Shown piece after piece: positions 54,874-62,692 of a stretch of DNA of 64,000 nucleotides (the stretch's first letter is position 1; each line of letters starts with the position of its first letter). The stretch spans positions 1 to 64,000 of the forward strand of contig JACMJZ010000032.1 in assembly GCA_014380365.1 (NCBI GenBank). Direction: 5' to 3'. The notes under the pieces are model-generated. The model made no database searches, was not told the DNA's origin, and saw only the letters and a program-made list of their open reading frames with translations. Source of the stretch: Pyrinomonadaceae bacterium (GTDB lineage Bacteria; Acidobacteriota; Blastocatellia; Pyrinomonadales; Pyrinomonadaceae). A program made the translations under genes and the position numbers.

Positions 54874-56673
54874 ATGGCGAAAAGAGTTTTAGCAATGGCC
54901 GCGCTCGCAATTGCTGTGGGCGCGGCGTTCTTTTTGGTTCGCGAGCGGGGCGAGGTGTTTAGCCGCTCGCGGTCAGACCTCTTCGTGCGCACGCAAGGAA
55001 CGCGATTCGTGATCCAGGGGCGACCGTTTCGCTTCGTGGGCGCCAACGTCTCTGTGATGTATCGCGACGAAGATCGCGCGCAAATGCCGGAGACTCTGGC
55101 GCGAGCTTCGCAGGCGGGAATTCGCGTGGCGCGAGTTTGGGCCTCGGGCGAAGGTGGCACGAACGACGTCGGTCCTCTGGCTGATTTTGCCGACTGGCCA
55201 CGCACTCACCCCGTTCGCTGGACGCCGGATAACTGGAATGAGGAAGCGTTAGTCCATCTCGATAAAGTGATCGCCGAGGCAGCGCGCCACAAACTTCTGG
55301 TGCAGCTCTGTCTGGCAAACTGGTGGCGCGATACAGGAGGCGTTACCCAGTACCTGCGGTGGGCCGGCATCGCTGACGCCGCTGACGATAAATATCCTTT
55401 CGGGATCAACCCCGAACGCGCGATGCTCTTCTACACAAACGCGGAGACGCGCCGGCTCTATCGCCAGCACCTCGAGAAGATCGTGACGCGACGCAATACG
55501 ATTACAGGGGTACTCTATCGCGACGATCCGACGATTTTTGGATGGGAGTTAATCAACGAAGGTCAGGCGGTGACGTCCCGGTGGCACGAAAGGCGCGCCT
55601 GGGTGGCGGAGATGAGCAACCATCTGCGCTCGCTGGATCCGAACCACATCATTACGTCAGGCGTTTGGGGTTACCGCGGTGCGGCGGAACGGCGCGAGTG
55701 GCTGGCCGATCATCAGTTACCGAACATCGATTATTGCGACGTTCATCATTATCCGAATCCTGATCGCGACGTTGCCGTCGACTCCCCCGCGGCCTTGCAC
55801 GACTTCGTTGATAACCGCATGGCCGCAGCTGTATCGCTTAAGAAGCCACTTGTGTTTGGCGAGTTTGGCATGGGCCCCGAAGGCTTTAACGGTTTCTCGC
55901 AAGTGGAGTGGTACCGCGCGTTCTTCGAGAGCAATATTCGAGCAGGCTCGGCTGGAGCGATGTTCTGGATTCTGACTCCCGACCCGGCGCGCGGGTATGG
56001 CGTTGCTTACACAACCGATCGCGATAAAGGGGTACTGGCTGAGGTCGCACGCGCTTCCCGTCAGTTTGATTCGCTGAAAGCCGCGAATCCGCCGGAACGA
56101 TTGACGGAGCCCGCTCGTCATTTGGTGCCTCGGCAGTATGCCTGGACTCGCGCCGTTGGCGATCCGGCAACTCTGCCGCTGATGATTGTCCGCGAAGATA
56201 AATCGATTCTGTATCGCTTCTCGCCGCGGATGGCGCGCTCTGCGCGCTTTGAAAAACTTGGCGAGGGCCCGGGTTACATTTGGGGTTTTGGCGCGGGCCA
56301 TCTTGAGTATGTTGTCCCTGCGCGTGAGGACCGTCGCCGCGTCAGTGAAATAATCGTGCGCGCGCACCTCCAGCCGGTGCTTCCGATTGACGCGAAACCC
56401 GCCGACATCCAGACGCGTGTCACCCTCTTTGTTAATGGGCGAGACTGCGGCTCGCGCCTGATCGCTGTAGAACCCGGCGGCCAGCCGCTGATTCAGGAGT
56501 GGCGCATTGATGGACTCTTCATCCGTCTACGCGCGATGCGCGGGTTACCCCTCACGATTCGCATCGCCGTCACTCCGGAATCTGACTGGCTCTACGGCGT
56601 GAACATCTCAAATTGGCCCGAAGGCTATGATTCGCATGACGCGAAGCCGGTGGAGGTTGAAGTGCGGCGGTGA
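54874..56673 (+). CDS. Membrane-anchored glycoside hydrolase, GH5-like (mannanase-type fold)
   Basis: A 599 aa protein with an N-terminal signal anchor (RVLAMAALAIAVGAAFFLV) and a TIM-barrel of clan GH-A. FRFVGANVSVMYRDEDR begins the barrel; the acid/base Glu lies in FGWELINEGQAVT (strand 4) and the nucleophile Glu in LVFGEFGMGPEGFNG (strand 7), with HHYPNPDRD between. The C-terminal 200 residues form a beta domain. It is most like endo-beta-mannanases and cellulases of GH5, but the substrate is not shown. ATG 54874 is preferred over the TTG at 54847. Confidence 0.82.
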   Translation: MAKRVLAMAALAIAVGAAFFLVRERGEVFSRSRSDLFVRTQGTRFVIQGRPFRFVGANVSVMYRDEDRAQMPETLARASQAGIRVARVWASGEGGTNDVGPLADFADWPRTHPVRWTPDNWNEEALVHLDKVIAEAARHKLLVQLCLANWWRDTGGVTQYLRWAGIADAADDKYPFGINPERAMLFYTNAETRRLYRQHLEKIVTRRNTITGVLYRDDPTIFGWELINEGQAVTSRWHERRAWVAEMSNHLRSLDPNHIITSGVWGYRGAAERREWLADHQLPNIDYCDVHHYPNPDRDVAVDSPAALHDFVDNRMAAAVSLKKPLVFGEFGMGPEGFNGFSQVEWYRAFFESNIRAGSAGAMFWILTPDPARGYGVAYTTDRDKGVLAEVARASRQFDSLKAANPPERLTEPARHLVPRQYAWTRAVGDPATLPLMIVREDKSILYRFSPRMARSARFEKLGEGPGYIWGFGAGHLEYVVPAREDRRRVSEIIVRAHLQPVLPIDAKPADIQTRVTLFVNGRDCGSRLIAVEPGGQPLIQEWRIDGLFIRLRAMRGLPLTIRIAVTPESDWLYGVNISNWPEGYDSHDAKPVEVEVRR

Positions 56674-56985
56674 CAGTCTGGTTAGAATTCAGAATGAGAT
56701 AATCGTTTCGAGCATCGATTGGGGAAGGTAACGAGATGCCAAAGTCTGGGTTCACTACGCGGCAAGTCGCAAGCTCACATTGATACTTAGCGGGTAGGAG
56801 CCCACCTATCCTCGCGGAGTTGTTGCTGGCACCGCTCCGGCAAGAGTCGAGATTCGTTCGAGACGTGGCTAAATAAACGAACGATAATTCCTCACGGTCA
56901 TAACGAATAAAAACTTCCGCGGAGGGTTACTGTTCCGACTCACTGCGGGCGAACAGACTGCCCCGAGGATGACGGGTGACGGTTT
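56674..56985. other. 312-base intergenic region with hairpin after a short open frame
   Basis: Contains a 15-codon ORF from ATG 56736 (AAGG upstream) ending at TGA 56781-56783. Seven bases later a hairpin GCGGGTAGG-AGCCCA-CCTATCCTCGC (two bulged bases) occurs. No larger gene is supportable. Confidence 0.4.
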
Positions 56986-58728
56986 TTAGCCAGCGGTGCC
57001 CAAACGGCGGGCCGTTTCGGCGACAACTTCCTTTGTTCTTTGATCGAGCCAATATATGGAGGCGGAAGGCACGGACCCGAGCGAAACTGTAAACGTTGGG
57101 GCTCCGGCTTGTTGGAGTGCCGAGACGATTGCTTCGTTGCTGAAATAGCCGCGGCCTCGTGCGTCTACAATAAAGTCTCCCTCCCGCAGCTGAGCCAATG
57201 CCTGCGGATCGGAAATGGAAAGGAAAACCAGATCCGGACGGTTGGCACGCCCGGCGTAGTATGAGGCAAGTCCAGGAGTTTCACTCGCAACCTGCGCCCC
57301 CGGTTGCGCGCGTTTTGCTATCTCATACACCACGTCACGGACGCTCGCATCGTAAAACTCATCGTGAGGAAAATAGTAACCCCTTTTTGCTTCACCGCCG
57401 CCAAGAGCATTGGTGTACAGGCGGAAGTGTGGCGCGGCGCTAGCTAACGCACTCACCGAAGTTGCCACCACGAGTACCGCCAGGGCGGGACGCGCGTACA
57501 CTTTGGGCCACTCAGCGGAGAGCAAAGAAGAAAGCTGTTCACCGAGCCAACGTCCCACGGCTTGCACGCCGATCGCTGCGGTAATCAGTACAGCCGGCAA
57601 TATGGTCGTAAAGTAACGAGTAAACTTTCCGCCGCCAAAGCTGAACGTCATCATCCACAGGAACATCCACATGAAAATGAAGTAACGTCCGTCGCCGAGC
57701 TTGCGCCGGAATAGCAGCGGAAGGCCCACTACGCATCCCATGGCAGTTAACAACGGCAGTTTGACTAATATGAAGAGGTGGTAGAAATACCAGGGTATTC
57801 CGTTTAGCCAGTCGGTGAAGCGATGCGAGTAGAGCTTGCCCATGAACTCATAACCGTCGTGACCGACAAGCTTTTGTCCGGCGAACTGACCCATCTGGAT
57901 CCAGGTGGCCGGCAACAGAATCGTCGGATTTAAAATTACAAACACCACACCCATCACTCCGTAGTACATCAGCAATCGCTTTTTTCCGAGGCGCCAACGC
58001 GTTGCCGGGACCCCCTGGAAGACCGCGTAGTAGGCGATGGATACGGTGAGAAGCTGAGGCACGTATTTTGACGCCATCATTGCGCCAAACGCGGCAGCGG
58101 ATGCCCAGTAATATTTTTGCGCGCGGTGTGTGGATTGGGTTTTCTCAGCAACGCGTTGACCGTAGAGCCAAAAGGTATTGCCGAGCAGAAAGAAGAACAG
58201 CAGGAAAGAGTCTTCTTTTGCGATGCGATTAAACCCGATGGCCATGGGGTCAAAGGTCCACAGCGCCGCCGCAATCAATCCGACTTCAGCGCCGAATAAT
58301 TCTGCGGCAAGCAGGTAGATGAGAATTGCCGTGAGCGCGCCAAAAACAGTAGCGGGAAAACGCAGGGCGGATTCGCGTGAGATATGCTTCCGGCCACCAA
58401 GAGAGGGAATGCTGTTCCACTTGTCGGCGACGACCAGGCTTCCAGTCAAGAGGGCTTTCATGAGGAGCGGGTGCTCGCTGTTTGCCGAGGTCAGTCCGTG
58501 CGCGCGATAGTCACCGACGGCTTGAAGCTTGTTGAGTTCGTCTTCACTCAAACCTTCAGCGCTGAGACTGGAAACCCGAACCCCAAACCCGGCCAGGACA
58601 AGGAACGCAAGTGTCGCAATAAGCAGCCTGCGGTTAACGGTGACGATGCCTCGCTTCGCGAAGAACTCCGGTCTCAAACCCGCGGTGATGGTTGATTCAG
58701 CTCTGGCTGCCAAATGTTTACTCCCCAA
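56986..58728 (-). CDS. GT39/ArnT-type membrane glycosyltransferase
   Basis: A 580 aa polytopic protein with about a dozen spans. After the first span an acidic loop (LSEDELNKLQAVG) provides the aspartate/glutamate motif typical of the GT-C fold; FPATVFGALTAILIYLLAAELFG and FNRIAKEDSFLLFFFLLGNTFWLYGQ match the dolichyl-phosphate-mannose-protein-mannosyltransferase superfamily. A periplasmic C-terminal domain follows. It probably moves a sugar from a lipid carrier to an envelope acceptor. The TTG at 58728, with GGAG 8 bases before, is the best start. Confidence 0.82.
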   Translation of the reverse strand: MGSKHLAARAESTITAGLRPEFFAKRGIVTVNRRLLIATLAFLVLAGFGVRVSSLSAEGLSEDELNKLQAVGDYRAHGLTSANSEHPLLMKALLTGSLVVADKWNSIPSLGGRKHISRESALRFPATVFGALTAILIYLLAAELFGAEVGLIAAALWTFDPMAIGFNRIAKEDSFLLFFFLLGNTFWLYGQRVAEKTQSTHRAQKYYWASAAAFGAMMASKYVPQLLTVSIAYYAVFQGVPATRWRLGKKRLLMYYGVMGVVFVILNPTILLPATWIQMGQFAGQKLVGHDGYEFMGKLYSHRFTDWLNGIPWYFYHLFILVKLPLLTAMGCVVGLPLLFRRKLGDGRYFIFMWMFLWMMTFSFGGGKFTRYFTTILPAVLITAAIGVQAVGRWLGEQLSSLLSAEWPKVYARPALAVLVVATSVSALASAAPHFRLYTNALGGGEAKRGYYFPHDEFYDASVRDVVYEIAKRAQPGAQVASETPGLASYYAGRANRPDLVFLSISDPQALAQLREGDFIVDARGRGYFSNEAIVSALQQAGAPTFTVSLGSVPSASIYWLDQRTKEVVAETARRLGTAG

Positions 58729-58963
58729 CCCTATTTCTCCGTGCTAAATAGTCGCACGACAGACGTTCGATCGTAGCTACCCAGCGATGATAATTTTGTG
58801 GTAGGCGACGAGACGCCTTCGGGGGGCTCCTGCATCAATTTTTCTGACTCCAATTAACGATAGCAAAAAATTGTCTGGCAAGGCGGCGAAAATGCGATGA
58901 TAAGCGGAAATCAAGAATAACATGCGAGGCACTCAGGAAATAGAAGTCATAACCCAAATAAAA

Positions 58964-59030
58964 TCGATCCACGAAATTCACGAAGTCACTCCAGGGATAT
59001 TCTGTTAGTTAGGGTGATTTCGTGAATCGT
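58964..59030. repeat. Palindromic repeat family H, copy 2
   Basis: CGATCCACGAAATTCACGAAG and GGTGATTTCGTGAATCG form the arms. It lies in the 331-base divergent gap 58729-59059, in which no gene is visible. Confidence 0.82.
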
Positions 59031-59059
59031 CGTTTCTTTCAAAACTTTGCTGAAACGAG

Positions 59060-60505
59060 ATGGTAAACATAGACGATTCCGACTCCACCACTAAATTGCA
59101 ACCGCGGCTGGCGCGACGGCTGGGGCTTTTTGACGCCACCATGATCGTGATGGGCGGCATCATCGGCTCGGGGATTTTCATGAATCCGTCCGTCGTCGCG
59201 CGTCAGGTCACGACGCCGTTTTTGATTCTTGGTGTTTGGGTGCTGGGTGGACTCGTAGCGCTAATCGCCGCCTTCATCTGGGCCGAGTTGGCGGCGCTAC
59301 GCCCTGAAGTTGGCGGCCAGTACGCTTATCTTCGCGAAGCCTATCATCCGCTGGTCGCGTTTCTCTACGGTTGGGGACTGCTGCTCGTTATTCAAACCGG
59401 CGGCATGGCGGCCGTCGCCGTAACCTTCGCACGTTATTTTCTCGAACTGACTCGCGCGCCGGTTTCAGACTCCGTCGTGGCGATGACTGCCCTCGGCGGA
59501 CTGACTTTGATCAACTGCCTTGGGGTGCGCACCGGGAGCACCGTGCAGAGCGTGCTGATGGTGTTGAAGATTCTTGCGATTATCGCGCTAATCGGATGTG
59601 GATTTTTCCTGGTCATTCCCCAGACAGGATCGGTAGGTGAAGCGATAGCTCCTGTTGCACTCCTCGACCAGCCGGCCTCATTCGATTTGATCACAGCGGT
59701 GGGCGCGGCGATGGTTCCGGTACTATTCGCTTTCGGCGGCTGGCAGACCGCCAGCTTCGTGGCCGGAGAGATACGCGATGCGCGAAAAAATCTGCCGCGC
59801 GCTCTCGTGGTCGGCGTCATCGGCGTCATCGTTCTTTACCTGGCGGTGAACTTCGTTTGCCTGCGGGTCTTGGGAGTTGCGGGACTTGCCGCCACGAGCA
59901 CGCCCGCGTCTGATGTGATGCGTTTCGCACTGGGTCCAGCCGGCGCCCGTGCCCTCGCCGCCGGAATCGCCATTTCCACGTTGGGATTCCTGAGTCAGGG
60001 AATGCTGACAGCGCCGCGGGTTTACTTTGCGATGGCTAAAGACGGATTGTTTTTCAAGAGTGTGGGACGACTACACCCGAAGACGCAGGTGCCTATCATA
60101 GCTATCGCCTTGCAGGGAATCCTCGCAATGATAATTGCGCGCTCGGGCAGCTACGATAAGATTCTGAATTACGTTGTCTCAGTAGACTTCATCTTCTTTG
60201 GGGCGACAGCCGTTTGCATTTTCGTTTTTCGCCGAAGAGAAGCGGCAGTAGCCCAACCGTTCGGGAGGGCGTCGTCCGCTGCGACGCCCCCGCACGCCCT
60301 CCCTGACGGTCGGGCCGCTGCACCGAGCGACGTGGGACGAATCACGCGAGTACCGGGACACCCGCTGACTACGTTGGCGTTCATTGCTATCTGCTGGTTG
60401 GTGGTAATCAATACTGTCTACCGGTATCCGGAGAACACTTTGATAGGCCTGGCAATCCTGGTGGCTGGGATCCCCTTCTTCTTTTTTTGGCGTAGGCGGC
60501 AGTAG
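59060..60505 (+). CDS. APC-family amino acid permease with repeat-encoded cytoplasmic loop
   Basis: A 481 aa, 12-span amino acid transporter: LGLFDATMIVMGGIIGSGIFMNP begins helix 1 with the unwound substrate-binding GSGIF; FGGWQTASFVAGEIRDARKNLPRAL is the conserved helix 6-7 loop. The substrate is undetermined. Between helix 10 and helix 11 (FRRREA ... RVPGHPLTT) relatives usually have only a few residues, but here about 28 extra residues are encoded by a 77-base palindromic repeat. A second copy of the same repeat supplies the TAG stop codon. Confidence 0.9.
   Translation: MVNIDDSDSTTKLQPRLARRLGLFDATMIVMGGIIGSGIFMNPSVVARQVTTPFLILGVWVLGGLVALIAAFIWAELAALRPEVGGQYAYLREAYHPLVAFLYGWGLLLVIQTGGMAAVAVTFARYFLELTRAPVSDSVVAMTALGGLTLINCLGVRTGSTVQSVLMVLKILAIIALIGCGFFLVIPQTGSVGEAIAPVALLDQPASFDLITAVGAAMVPVLFAFGGWQTASFVAGEIRDARKNLPRALVVGVIGVIVLYLAVNFVCLRVLGVAGLAATSTPASDVMRFALGPAGARALAAGIAISTLGFLSQGMLTAPRVYFAMAKDGLFFKSVGRLHPKTQVPIIAIALQGILAMIIARSGSYDKILNYVVSVDFIFFGATAVCIFVFRRREAAVAQPFGRASSAATPPHALPDGRAAAPSDVGRITRVPGHPLTTLAFIAICWLVVINTVYRYPENTLIGLAILVAGIPFFFFWRRRQ
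60245..60321. repeat. Palindromic repeat family D, copy 1 (in frame inside the APC permease)
   Basis: GCAGTAGCCCAACCGTTCGG then GAGGGCGTCG and the complement CGACGCCCC...CCCTCCCTGACGGTCGGGC ending GCTGC. It is 77 bases, the same size as copy 2. Confidence 0.94.
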
Positions 60506-60575
60506 CCCGACCGTTAGGGAGGGCGTCGCCTGTTACGACGTCCCTGCACGCCCTCCCTAACGGTCGGGCTACTGC
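60499..60575. repeat. Palindromic repeat family D, copy 2 (supplies the permease stop codon)
   Basis: GCAGTAGCCCGACCGTTAGG...CCTAACGGTCGGGCTACTGC, a near-perfect palindrome of 77 bases. The TAG at its fifth base (60503-60505) ends the permease gene. Confidence 0.95.
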
Positions 60576-60650
60576 CCCACAGAGGCTGGGCACAGAGAGG
60601 ACTGAAACTTGGACACTACGGGTGACGGAAGAAAGGCGGACGTTTCATAG

Positions 60651-61739
60651 ATGACTTGGAAACGCGAAGCGACCGCTTCTGAATACATGTACTGGGCCAA
60701 GACTAGTTCGCGCGCGCGCTTCAATCTGGCCACTAGCGGGCTCGCGAATTTGAAGTTGCAGGATTTGCAGGTCTCTTTAGACGATCTCGAAATGACTGGC
60801 GATACGGGCTATGGTTACGCGCCGCTGGTTGACGCGCTGGCTGAAAGGTATCGCGTCGAACGCGAGTGCGTTGTCACGGCCGCCGGCACTTCATTTGCGA
60901 ATCATCTCGCGTTGGCGGCGCTGATCGAGCCGGGCGACGAGATCTTGCTTGAAAGTCCGGCCTATGAACCACTACTCGCCACCGCGCGGTTCCTGGGCGC
61001 TCAAGTGAAACGCTTCCAACGTAAGTTTGAGAACGGGTTTCGATTAACGGCCGCTGAGATCGAGCCGCATTTAAGTCCCCAGACGAAGCTGATCGTGCTG
61101 ACTAACCTCCACAATCCCACCGGCGTTGCGGCGGACATGGGCGACTTGAAAGAAATCGGAGAGTTAGCATGGAAGCGAAATGCTCGCGTCTTAATTGATG
61201 AAGTTTATCTGGAAATGCTTTTCGAGGAATCGCCTCAAACCGCTTTTCATCTGGGCCCCGAGTTTGTTGTTACGAGCAGTTTGACTAAAGCTTTCGGACT
61301 TAGCGGCCTGCGTTGTGGCTGGATTCTCGCCGCGCCCGAACTCGCCAAGTCAATGTGGCGACTAAACGATCTCTTCGCCGCCACCCCGGTGCACGCCGGT
61401 GAACGACTGAGCGTCACCGCGCTACAACAGTTGCCGGCTATCGCCGAGCGCTCGCGCCAGCGGCTGGATGAGAATCGTGGACTGTTGAATCAGTTTCTTG
61501 ACGGGCGGGATGATCTGGAGGTAGTCCGTCCGCCATTCGGCTCGATCATGTTTCCGCGCGTAAAAGACGAGACAGCAGACAAGTTAATCGCACTGCTGCG
61601 AGAGAAGTATGAAACGTCAGTGGTGCCGGGCAGGTTCTTTGAGATGCCGGCCCATTTTCGCGTCGGGCTAGGTGGCGACAGGGAAACGCTCGCGGAAGGC
61701 CTCGATCGGTTGGGTTCAGCTCTTGACGATCTCAGGTAA
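60651..61739 (+). CDS. PLP-dependent aminotransferase, class I/II
   Basis: A 362 aa fold-type I enzyme. Visible are the PLP phosphate region AAGTSFANHLAL, the Asn-Pro motif TNLHNPTGV, DEVYLE with the Asp that contacts the pyridine nitrogen, and the Schiff-base lysine in SSLTKAFGLSGLRCGW. The N-terminal substrate arm is short. The sequence is of the aspartate/aromatic aminotransferase superfamily; the donor and acceptor cannot be assigned. It follows the APC permease on the same strand, so both may serve amino acid use. Confidence 0.88.
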   Translation: MTWKREATASEYMYWAKTSSRARFNLATSGLANLKLQDLQVSLDDLEMTGDTGYGYAPLVDALAERYRVERECVVTAAGTSFANHLALAALIEPGDEILLESPAYEPLLATARFLGAQVKRFQRKFENGFRLTAAEIEPHLSPQTKLIVLTNLHNPTGVAADMGDLKEIGELAWKRNARVLIDEVYLEMLFEESPQTAFHLGPEFVVTSSLTKAFGLSGLRCGWILAAPELAKSMWRLNDLFAATPVHAGERLSVTALQQLPAIAERSRQRLDENRGLLNQFLDGRDDLEVVRPPFGSIMFPRVKDETADKLIALLREKYETSVVPGRFFEMPAHFRVGLGGDRETLAEGLDRLGSALDDLR

Positions 61740-61831
61740 GGAACCGTGAGGTTGTGTATTGGTCATCCTCGATTGCGGCTGAGCCGCGCTTGGTTCATTG
61801 GAGATTCAAACTGAAGGGAATAGGTTCAGCC

Positions 61832-61857
61832 ATCAAGGCTAGCGATCAAGGCTAGCG
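61832..61857. repeat. 13-bp tandem duplication at the 3' end of a gene
   Basis: ATCAAGGCTAGCG occurs twice in direct tandem. The second copy contains the stop codon of the minus-strand gene at 61852; the first would have supplied the same stop, so it looks like a recent slippage event. Confidence 0.8.
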
Positions 61858-62550
61858 ATCACGACGCTGCTTAATGAGATTCTTAACCAGGAGCAAATGG
61901 TGCAGAGTCTCAGCCGCCTCGATTCCAGCGGCCTCAGGCGTGATCCTGATGGGTGTGCCGTTGGGCCAGCCGCTTTTCTGCATTCTACCGCCGCCAATGG
62001 TCTGGAAATAAATCTTGCCGTTCACGTGCTTCTTCCCAGTACGCGGAGCAAACGCAAAGTATTCGATTTCAAGATCCGGCGAGTTCAGAACAATAGTTCC
62101 GCTCTGGTAGTTATTCATATCAAACTTTAGTAAGACGACGAATGCGTCTCGTTCGGACTTCGCGCGCGCGCGCGCCTGGGCTTGCTTAAGGTCACCAATC
62201 GAAGTGCAGTCGACGTTGATAAAGTCAGTCAGGCGTTTGAAGAAGCTGGCGGAGATCACGTCTTCGTTCAGAAGACGCTTCGAGGTTGGCTGCCGCGCAA
62301 ACAGGAGTTTCACTTTCACCTGAAGCTGAAGAGTTCCGGCGGATGTTGCCGCCTCTACTCTAGCCGTTTCCGCTGCACTAGGCGGTGGGGGGCTGGGGCT
62401 GACAGTTGGCTGGCCCGTATTGCGCCGTCCCGACTGCGCCGAAGCTTCGATCACGAAGCTCGCGGCCAGGAATCCGGCTACGGCGATTAAAAGCCAAGGT
62501 CTGAGACTTCGAAGCAGATCAGGAAGGAGGAAACTGTGAAACACGTTCAT
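61852..62550 (-). CDS. Secreted hypothetical protein
   Basis: A 232 aa protein with a late signal segment (PWLLIAVAGFLAASFVIEASAQSG), a Ser/Pro-rich linker and a soluble domain of mixed structure (LQVKVKLLFARQPTSKRLLNEDVIS, AFVVLLKFDMNNYQSGTIVLNSPDLEIEYFAF, KKHVNGKIYFQTIGGGRM). The pattern of short strands suggests a periplasmic beta-rich protein. Family not recognised. GGAGG lies 7 bases before the ATG, so the start is well supported. Confidence 0.7.
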   Translation of the reverse strand: MNVFHSFLLPDLLRSLRPWLLIAVAGFLAASFVIEASAQSGRRNTGQPTVSPSPPPPSAAETARVEAATSAGTLQLQVKVKLLFARQPTSKRLLNEDVISASFFKRLTDFINVDCTSIGDLKQAQARARAKSERDAFVVLLKFDMNNYQSGTIVLNSPDLEIEYFAFAPRTGKKHVNGKIYFQTIGGGRMQKSGWPNGTPIRITPEAAGIEAAETLHHLLLVKNLIKQRRDR

Positions 62551-62692
62551 CGGGCCTCCGCAATAAAACTGTCATTTCCGCTGGTTGGTTCCTTAGACGC
62601 CGGCGATCTTATACAAGGTTGCGTGCTGCTGAACAATGGGCGCAAGCGTGCACCAAACCAGCCCCGCCGAGCAACATGGGCTACTTTACCGA

